From assembly GCA_945929765.1 (NCBI GenBank), contig CAMEOL010000018.1, positions 1-11,266 on the forward strand: a stretch of DNA of 11,266 nucleotides, written 5' to 3'. The notes under the pieces were generated by a model. That model did not search any database, was not told the DNA's origin, and worked only from the letters and a program-made list of their open reading frames with translations. Numbering within the stretch: position 1 is the stretch's first letter; every line of letters starts with the position of its first letter. The DNA is from an uncultured Gemella sp. (GTDB taxonomy: Bacteria; Bacillota; Bacilli; Staphylococcales; Gemellaceae). Below, in pieces: positions 6,806 through 11,266 of the stretch. Position numbers and translations under genes: made by a program.

Positions 6806-7413
6806 AAATATAGAGTTTCTTCGTGTGTGTCATCTTCTGTATTATTTAAAAGTATATCCTTCAAAACTGTTTTCATTTCTTTATATACAATATCATCAAA
6901 AGTAAACCAATCTGTATCATATACATTTTCTTCATCGTTAGAATTTTGATCATATTTATCTATAATTATATGAACTTTATTTCTATACTTTCTTAAATTA
7001 TGCAATTTATCATAACAATTTAACCCTAAAGAATCTGTTTCTTCTAAATACTTTATTTTATTGGATAGAGTTGTTTTTGCTTCTTTATCTAACCCTTTTT
7101 CCTTAAATATTAAATATAGTATTGCATTAATTATTTCCATAGATGTAATAACAAAGTTTTTATACATATTCTTTTTCAAAACATCATCTAATACTAGTTC
7201 TTTTGAGTCACGATTTAATATTATCCTTCTTTTTAGTTGTTGATCTAAAAGCTCTAAATATTTAAGATTATACGAAATATTATCTATATTTTTCTTGTAT
7301 CTATCTTTATCACGTACACCATTTAATACAGTTTTTTTTATAAGTTTTTTGTAGTCATCTACATTTGTTAAATAATCTTGTTCTGGTATGTTTGTTTTAT
7401 CTTCTATCGACAT
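6796..7413 (-). CDS. Hypothetical protein with HEPN-like segment
   Basis: This 205-residue, lysine- and acid-rich, all-helical soluble protein has no signal peptide or membrane segment. I recognise no family with certainty. Residues 84-106 form a hydrophobic helix (NMYKNFVITSMEIINAILYLIFK). Residues 134-150 read YDKLHNLRKYRNKVHII, the style of the HEPN signature helix in which an Arg followed by Asn and a downstream His form the RNase site. The spacing is either R144-x3-H148, one residue short of the usual R-x4-6-H, or R141-x6-H148. The tail is acidic. AAAAGGGG (7423-7430) supports the start. No partner nucleotidyltransferase lies beside it, so a HEPN/MNT toxin pair is not supported. It may be co-transcribed with the surface-protein gene, 63 nt upstream, since no strong terminator intervenes. 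Confidence 0.7.
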   Translation of the reverse strand: MSIEDKTNIPEQDYLTNVDDYKKLIKKTVLNGVRDKDRYKKNIDNISYNLKYLELLDQQLKRRIILNRDSKELVLDDVLKKNMYKNFVITSMEIINAILYLIFKEKGLDKEAKTTLSNKIKYLEETDSLGLNCYDKLHNLRKYRNKVHIIIDKYDQNSNDEENVYDTDWFTFDDIVYKEMKTVLKDILLNNTEDDTHEETLYFLD

Positions 7414-7476
7414 ATTATTCTTCCCCTTTTTTACATAAGTAATTTTATTAATTAATAGTTGTAATCAGCTATTAAA

Positions 7477-10176
7477 TTATATCTTTCTCTTACGTCCTAC
7501 TAATCCTGCTGCTAATGCTAGAATAGTTATTCCCATTACAGTAGCAGATTTTGTAGTATCCCCTGTATTTGGTAATACTTTGTTATTAGTATTATTTACT
7601 CGTGATTTTCTTTCAGATTGTGCGTCTACTCCGTAATCACTGTTACTTATACTCTTAGTTTCGTCTATTGTTGCATTTGCACCTGCCACAGCAATACTGC
7701 TGTTTAGTTGTTGTAACAACTTGTTAATATCATATTTTGGTAATTCTTTAGCTGTTGGTGCTGTTCTTGGAACTCCAAAGATATCACCTTCGTCATTTGT
7801 AGATAGTTTTAGACTTTGCTCAAGGTCATATAACTCACTAAGTTTGTTATATTTGTTAATCGCTTCTCGTAATTTAGTTTCAGCGTCAACTAATGCTTGA
7901 CTTGTTGATTCTAGTGACGCACGAGCGTTCTCTAAGTTAGTTTCCGCAGTTTCTTTTTCTTTACGTGCCTCTTCTAATTTAGCGATGTTAGTATCGTACG
8001 CATCATATTTTTCTTGTTCTTTAGTTAATGTAGTTTTTGCTTCAGATAGTGCGTCGTTAGCTTCGTTTAATACTGAAACAGCGTTATCGTATTGTGTTTG
8101 AGCGTCTTTTAGTTCGTTTTGTTTTACTTCTAACTCAGCTTTTAAGTTGTTTAATGTTTGAGTTTCGTTTTGTAATTCAGTTTTAGCGTTGTTTAATAGC
8201 GCCTCGCGTTCAGCTCTCACACTAGTTAGTACATTTAATGTGTTTTGTTTATCTGTTAATGTACTGTTAGCGATAGCTAGTGCGTTATTAGCGCCATTTA
8301 ACTTTTCTCTCGCTTGTGGTGTTTGTTGAACATATTTGTTAAGTTCATCAAGTGTATTTTGAGCGTTTTGTTTCTCAGCTTGTGCTGATGCTAAATTTTG
8401 CTCAGCTTGTGTTAATTCAGCTTTTGCAGTCGCTAATTCAGCTTTCGCTTTAGTTGGATCTTTTGGTGTTACTGTAATCGCAGCGTCCCCTTCAGCACTA
8501 TATTGTACGTATTTGTCAGCTACTTCATCTATACTTCCAACTGTACCATCATCTTGTAATGGTGCGTTCGCCCCAACACCTATAATGTGTACACGGATTG
8601 TGTTCCATGGATTTTCTGGATCCTCAACAAACGATAATGCCACACCGAATGAGTCAGCTTTATGATTATCACTATCATATAAGAAATATGCGTGACCGTA
8701 ACCTTGATTTGATTCAAAAAGGAAGTGTCGCATATTATCCATTACTTCTTTGAATATTAATCTCTTAGTCATTGGGCGATCTTTCAAATATCCAAAGTTC
8801 GTTAAGTTCTCATATAATTGAGCACTCTTTTCTTTTGTTACATCGGCGTGTTGTAATTTACGTGCCGCAGCAACCTCGTTAATACCTTTATCGTAATGTC
8901 CCGCAAAAATATCAGGATTATTACGTTCAACATATTTTTTAGCTATTTCTTCAGCCATTAGTTTTTCGTTTAGGTTTAGTTTCACTTCCGGTCTACCAAG
9001 CTGTTTACGAACGTTGTTGATGTATGTAATTACTAACTCATTTAATTCCATTTTATCAGCTTCTGATAGGTTATTTGGATCAACTATATAGTTATCTACA
9101 TCTTCCGGTGGTGTGATATCAGTACGTTCTGTATCATACGTAACAGCTTCTTTAGTTTCAAACTCTAAGTTAAACAATTTCATACGATATGGTTTAGCAC
9201 GTTCACGTTGATAAGCATATGCTTCCATTACTTGATCCATTGTTAATTCGACAGACTCATCAATACCTTTGTATTGTTTGTATTTAGCTTTCATGACCTC
9301 ATTTGGTTCATCCAGTATCGCGTTATAAGCATCATACATTTCTTTCCATTCTGGTAGTAGAGCAATGTCGTGTGTGTAATGGATTGTTTCGTCTTTTACT
9401 TTTTGTTCCGCAGCTTTAACTTTAGCTTCTTTTTCTGTTACTGTATTTTGTGCGTCGTTAACGTTTGTTGTTTTCGATGCTAGAGTTTCACTAGCCGACT
9501 TCACAGCGTCCGCATTTACTTTGTCAGCTTCTTCTGCTTTTGTTAGTTCTGTTTGTGCTTTATTTTGTACATCTTTTGCTTTATCAGCTGCATTTTGTGC
9601 GTGCGTCACATCAGTACGTGCATTATTTATTTCTTCTTCTGTAATTGGATTAGTTAATGTTTCTACTAATTTTTGTTTTTCGTTAACGATCAGTTCTTGA
9701 TTCGTCACTTCTTCTTGTTTAGAGTTAACACTTTCTGTTTTCGTATCAAGATTTGTTTTTGTTTCGTTAACCACAGCTTCTTTTTCCGCTTTAGTGTTTT
9801 CTGCATTCGCAACAACTTCTGTCTGTTTTGTGACATTTTCTGCTAATGTTTCTTTTGGTGTTGCTGTAGCTTCTTCTAATTCTTTAACTTTGTTATCAGC
9901 TTTAGTAACAGCATCTTCAGCTTCTTTTACAGTTGTTTCTGCTTCGCTGTTTTGTTTTACTTTTTCAGCAACAACCGTCTCTTGATTTGTCACTTCCGCT
10001 TTCGCATTGTCTACTTGTTCTTTTGTGATTTCAACCTTTTCTGTTTTTGTTTCGATAGTAGATGTTGCGGGTTCTGTCGGTTGTGTTTCGTTAGCTTTTG
10101 CCTCATCGTTAGCACTAGCTATTGATAATGCAGCTAACCCTAATGTTGTAAGTCCTAATTTTTTAATATGCTTCAT
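7477..10176 (-). CDS. LPXTG-anchored SEC10/PgrA-type surface protein with CAP domain
   Basis: This 899-residue cell-wall protein has a short signal peptide (KHIKK then LGLTTLGLAALSIASA, probable cleavage after residue 22 or 28). The first coiled coil, about 45-265, is rich in A/K/E/T/N/V heptads. A globular part at about 266-560 includes a CAP/SCP-like domain at about 372-545 (NELVITYINNVRKQLG, FAGHYDKG, YENL, GYGHAYFLYDS, FGVALSFV). A second coiled coil runs about 575-790. The sortase signal LPNTG is at 868-872, followed by a hydrophobic span and an RKRKI tail. This matches the order and size of enterococcal PrgA/Sea1, in which a stalk of two coiled-coil halves presents a CAP domain and reduces conjugative uptake from like cells. 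No conjugation genes are in the window, so a role in adhesion or surface shielding is as likely. AGGAG (10185-10189) supports the start. Codon usage looks more GC-rich than its neighbours, which hints at transfer or high expression. Confidence 0.9.
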   Translation of the reverse strand: MKHIKKLGLTTLGLAALSIASANDEAKANETQPTEPATSTIETKTEKVEITKEQVDNAKAEVTNQETVVAEKVKQNSEAETTVKEAEDAVTKADNKVKELEEATATPKETLAENVTKQTEVVANAENTKAEKEAVVNETKTNLDTKTESVNSKQEEVTNQELIVNEKQKLVETLTNPITEEEINNARTDVTHAQNAADKAKDVQNKAQTELTKAEEADKVNADAVKSASETLASKTTNVNDAQNTVTEKEAKVKAAEQKVKDETIHYTHDIALLPEWKEMYDAYNAILDEPNEVMKAKYKQYKGIDESVELTMDQVMEAYAYQRERAKPYRMKLFNLEFETKEAVTYDTERTDITPPEDVDNYIVDPNNLSEADKMELNELVITYINNVRKQLGRPEVKLNLNEKLMAEEIAKKYVERNNPDIFAGHYDKGINEVAAARKLQHADVTKEKSAQLYENLTNFGYLKDRPMTKRLIFKEVMDNMRHFLFESNQGYGHAYFLYDSDNHKADSFGVALSFVEDPENPWNTIRVHIIGVGANAPLQDDGTVGSIDEVADKYVQYSAEGDAAITVTPKDPTKAKAELATAKAELTQAEQNLASAQAEKQNAQNTLDELNKYVQQTPQAREKLNGANNALAIANSTLTDKQNTLNVLTSVRAEREALLNNAKTELQNETQTLNNLKAELEVKQNELKDAQTQYDNAVSVLNEANDALSEAKTTLTKEQEKYDAYDTNIAKLEEARKEKETAETNLENARASLESTSQALVDAETKLREAINKYNKLSELYDLEQSLKLSTNDEGDIFGVPRTAPTAKELPKYDINKLLQQLNSSIAVAGANATIDETKSISNSDYGVDAQSERKSRVNNTNNKVLPNTGDTTKSATVMGITILALAAGLVGRKRKI

Positions 10177-10440
10177 TAAGTTCTCTCCTATAATTTTATT
10201 TTAAATATGTTTTTGTGCATCTTTCACCAAGACAATAATTCAATTTTCAACACTAACTAAAGTACTTCATAACTAATGTATTATCTCTCTAATTATAAAA
10301 ATTTATCAATAACTACTTAACATTCTTTAGTGATAATATTTTTTCCAAAATAGATTATATTTTATAGATAAAATTTTCGGTATTAATTTAGTTATATACG
10401 GTATTACAAACCTAATTATTTATAAAAATTGTATCTCATG
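10177..10440 (-). other. Long 5' leader of the surface-protein gene
   Basis: If the promoter at 10447-10476 is used, the mRNA has about 264 untranslated nucleotides before the ATG. I see no recognisable riboswitch or T-box core and no coding frame with a good ribosome binding site, only AT-rich sequence and weak inverted repeats. Another -10-like TATAAT with a poor -35 lies at 10292-10297, so a nearer start site is possible. Confidence 0.4.
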
Positions 10441-10446
10441 TCTAAT

Positions 10447-10476
10447 ATTATAACAAAAACTAGGATTACATGTCAA
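10447..10476 (-). promoter_or_regulatory. Promoter of the surface-protein gene
   Basis: On the minus strand a perfect TTGACA (10471-10476) and a perfect TATAAT (10447-10452) are 18 bp apart, and TG at the extended -10 position gives TGTTATAAT. It is the strongest promoter match in the divergent region. The complement of a TAGGATT box lies in the spacer. Confidence 0.75.
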
Positions 10477-10497
10477 TAATATTATAAAAATAGGATT
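10461..10497 (+). promoter_or_regulatory. TAGGATT direct repeats, candidate operator
   Basis: AAAACTAGGATTA and AAAAATAGGATTT contain TAGGATT at 10461-10467 and 10491-10497, exactly 30 bp apart, about three helical turns. The first box sits between the -35 and -10 of the surface-protein promoter, the second just upstream of that -35. Their position between the divergent XRE gene and the surface-protein gene suits a repressor site. The direct-repeat layout is not the dyad most XRE repressors bind, so the link is inference. Confidence 0.4.
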
Positions 10498-10505
10498 TTG
10501 AGCAC

Positions 10506-10534
10506 TAGACTACTACTCGTCTTTCTTCTATCCT
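10506..10534 (+). promoter_or_regulatory. Possible promoter of the XRE gene
   Basis: TAGACT (10506-10511) and TATCCT (10529-10534), each 4 of 6 matches, are 17 bp apart. The start of transcription would be near 10541, directly before the strong AAAGGAGGT ribosome binding site (10548-10556). Confidence 0.35.
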
Positions 10535-10560
10535 TATATATATGAAGAAAGGAGGTAACT

Positions 10561-10884
10561 ATGCCTACTTTAGGGAAAAACATTGCAAATAGAATACGTG
10601 AACTACGTATAAAATCAGGTATGACACAACAAGAATTATCGGATAAAGCTGATATTGATTGGTCAGCTTATAGTAGAATTGAACGTGGAAAAACAGTAAA
10701 TATTCAAATTAACACTCTAGAAAAGATAATAAATGCATTAGAAATTGACTATCCAGATTTTTTCACATTTTCTGATAGTAATAACGTAAAAAATAGAATA
10801 ATAGCTAAAATTTCTTTACTCGACAACGAGAATAAAGTTTTGCAAATATTTGAAGATATTTTAGATTGGAAAAATAAAGAATAA
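10561..10884 (+). CDS. XRE-family helix-turn-helix regulator
   Basis: This 107-residue DNA-binding protein is the only clear plus-strand gene. The Cro/CI-type helix-turn-helix covers about residues 7-64: IANRIRELRIKSGMTQQELSDKADI, then the recognition helix WSAYSRIERGK, then NIQINTLEKIINAL ending with YPDFF. The C-terminal 40 residues are helical and may mediate dimerisation; no peptidase or ligand domain is present. The start follows a near-perfect AAAGGAGGT with 4-nt spacing. An ATG at 10542 is out of frame. It is transcribed divergently from the surface-protein gene across 384 bp and is a natural candidate to control it or itself. No standard terminator follows; the next structures are the repeat hairpins at 10910-11054. 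Confidence 0.9.
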   Translation: MPTLGKNIANRIRELRIKSGMTQQELSDKADIDWSAYSRIERGKTVNIQINTLEKIINALEIDYPDFFTFSDSNNVKNRIIAKISLLDNENKVLQIFEDILDWKNKE

Positions 10885-10909
10885 CTGCGACTAATAATGC
10901 CTCTACGGC

Positions 10910-11019
10910 AAATACGGTTGGTAAAATACAACATTCTTACTCAACGAGGTAATAGCCCCCCCAAAATTTGAACAGATTTCTGGGGGGCTATTACCGAATA
11001 ACCTATTCATAAGAAGGTA
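10910..11019. repeat. Intergenic repeat, copy B, with long hairpin
   Basis: AAATACGGTTG (10910-10920), AACATTCTTACTCAACG near 10930-10946 and TAACC...CATAAGAA further right match copy A at 181-258 on one strand or the other. The outer words ACATTCTTA (10931-10939) and TAAGAAGGT (11010-11018) are inverted copies with one mismatch, so the whole copy is palindromic. Between them lies the 48-nt hairpin listed separately. Confidence 0.55.
10948..10995. repeat. 48-nt near-perfect inverted repeat
   Basis: The arms at 10948-10970 and 10973-10995 are 23 bases each with a 2-nt gap. The first 14 pairs, GGTAATAGCCCCCC/GGGGGGCTATTACC, are perfect, and the inner 9 carry two mismatches and a G-T pair. There is no T-run on either strand, so it is not an ordinary terminator. 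The arm text C6-AAAATTTGAACAG looks like the ends of some IS3-family elements, which I recall only loosely. It may be a deleted insertion or the tip of the repeat palindrome. Confidence 0.7.
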
Positions 11020-11023
11020 TATA

Positions 11024-11054
11024 CTAAGGCTTGATTTTTTACATCTAGCCTTAG
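11024..11054. repeat. 8-bp stem hairpin
   Basis: CTAAGGCT (11024-11031) and AGCCTTAG (11047-11054) are perfect inverted repeats around a 15-nt loop containing six T. It lies between the XRE gene and the tRNAs. It lacks a T-tract after the stem and its role is unclear. Confidence 0.5.
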
Positions 11055-11101
11055 ATAATTATTTAGCCTCTTCCTCAAATACGAAGCATGGAGAAAATAA
11101 C

Positions 11102-11132
11102 AAAAAAAGCATTCAGAAATTTCTGAATGCTT
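11102..11132 (-). terminator. Intrinsic terminator of the tRNA operon
   Basis: A perfect 26-nt palindrome, AAGCATTCAGAAA (11107-11119) with TTTCTGAATGCTT (11120-11132), starts 6 nt past the tRNA-Trp 3' end. On the minus strand it is followed by a seven-T run (plus A 11102-11108). It ends the transcript carrying tRNA-Tyr and tRNA-Trp. Confidence 0.92.
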
Positions 11133-11137
11133 TACTA

Positions 11138-11208
11138 CAGGGGTAGCAGGAATCGAACCCACGCCAAAGGTTTTGGAGACCTTTGTTCTACCGTTAAACT
11201 ATACCCCT
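11138..11208 (-). tRNA. tRNA-Trp (CCA anticodon)
   Basis: A complete cloverleaf of 71 nt on the minus strand. Acceptor arms AGGGGTA (5', 11202-11208) and TACCCCT (11139-11145) pair perfectly, with discriminator G at 11138. The anticodon loop is CTCCAAA with anticodon CCA at 11174-11176, so it reads UGG. The T-loop is GGTTCGATTCC. The 3' CCA is not encoded: TAG follows, so it must be added by the CCA-adding enzyme. It is followed at once by the operon terminator. Confidence 0.95.
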
Positions 11209-11211
11209 AAG

Positions 11212-11266
11212 TGGTGGGAAGAAGTGGATTCGAACCACTGAACCCGAAGGAACGGATTTACAGTCC
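11212..11266 (-). tRNA. tRNA-Tyr (GTA anticodon), partial
   Basis: The 3' part of a class II tRNA, running off the right edge inside the anticodon stem. The anticodon loop is CTGTAAA with GTA at 11259-11261. The long variable arm GTTCCTTCGGGTTC is typical of bacterial tRNA-Tyr, and the T-arm AGTGG-TTCGAAT-CCACT is intact. The 3' end is TCTTCCC-A-CCA, so here CCA is encoded, unlike the neighbouring tRNA-Trp. Only 3 nt separate the two tRNAs, which are surely co-transcribed. Confidence 0.93.

Noticed and set aside
7452..7475. Hairpin after the surface-protein stop as its terminator
   Set aside because: The 9-bp stem (TTAATAG.../...CTATTAA, one wobble) is AT-rich and not followed by a T-run on the minus strand. 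At best it is weak, so read-through into the next gene is likely.
8400..9700. CRISPR-like or tandem DNA repeats in the surface-protein gene
   Set aside because: The similarity is of heptad-rich amino-acid composition, with varied codons and no regular unit or spacer structure.
9794..10204. Plus-strand Ser/Ala/Thr/Val-rich reading frames
   Set aside because: They are antisense artefacts of the repetitive coiled-coil codons of the surface protein and have no start signals.
10749..10934. 61-residue minus-strand frame opposite the XRE gene
   Set aside because: It lies mostly antisense to the clear helix-turn-helix gene, lacks a ribosome binding site and starts within the repeat.

Overview
The window is AT-rich Firmicutes DNA. 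The noc-parA-parB-mscS-DUF951-ychF gene order is typical of the origin-proximal region of Bacillales. The reading frames, the AGGAGG-type ribosome binding sites and an LPXTG surface protein of the SEC10/PgrA type fit a Gemella-like organism or a close relative. The genus is an inference from style and synteny; no search was run.

Layout. Almost everything is read from the minus strand. Positions 1-314 are non-coding and end in a terminator. Next come a cold-shock protein (315-515) with its own promoter and a leader of about 145 nt, and the ATPase ychF (709-1809). Upstream of these lies a tightly packed operon, transcribed right to left: noc (4615-5475), parA (3854-4612), parB (3010-3861, GTG start), an MscS-type channel (2152-3006) and a small DUF951 protein (1961-2149). 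Junctions are 2-3 nt or an 8-nt overlap. A strong promoter (TTGACA, 17 bp, extended -10) precedes noc.

From 5476 rightward the content is accessory: a 559-bp gap with two strong hairpins, an unrecognised two-TM membrane protein (6035-6730), a protein with a HEPN-like RNxxH segment (6796-7413), and a large LPXTG-anchored coiled-coil/CAP-domain surface protein (7477-10176). A divergent XRE-family regulator (10561-10884, plus strand) follows. The right edge holds minus-strand tRNA-Trp and a partial tRNA-Tyr, followed by a terminator.

How the genes relate. Noc, ParA and ParB couple chromosome segregation with division-site protection and are probably co-transcribed. The surface protein has an extended -10 promoter and a leader of about 264 nt. 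That promoter carries TAGGATT boxes 30 bp apart, which could be an operator for the divergent XRE protein. The least explained signal is a family of partly palindromic intergenic repeats (about 181-258, 1893-1967, 10910-11019, and a related hairpin at 5785-5855). One copy carries a 48-nt C6/G6 hairpin that looks like an insertion or an extended hairpin tip.
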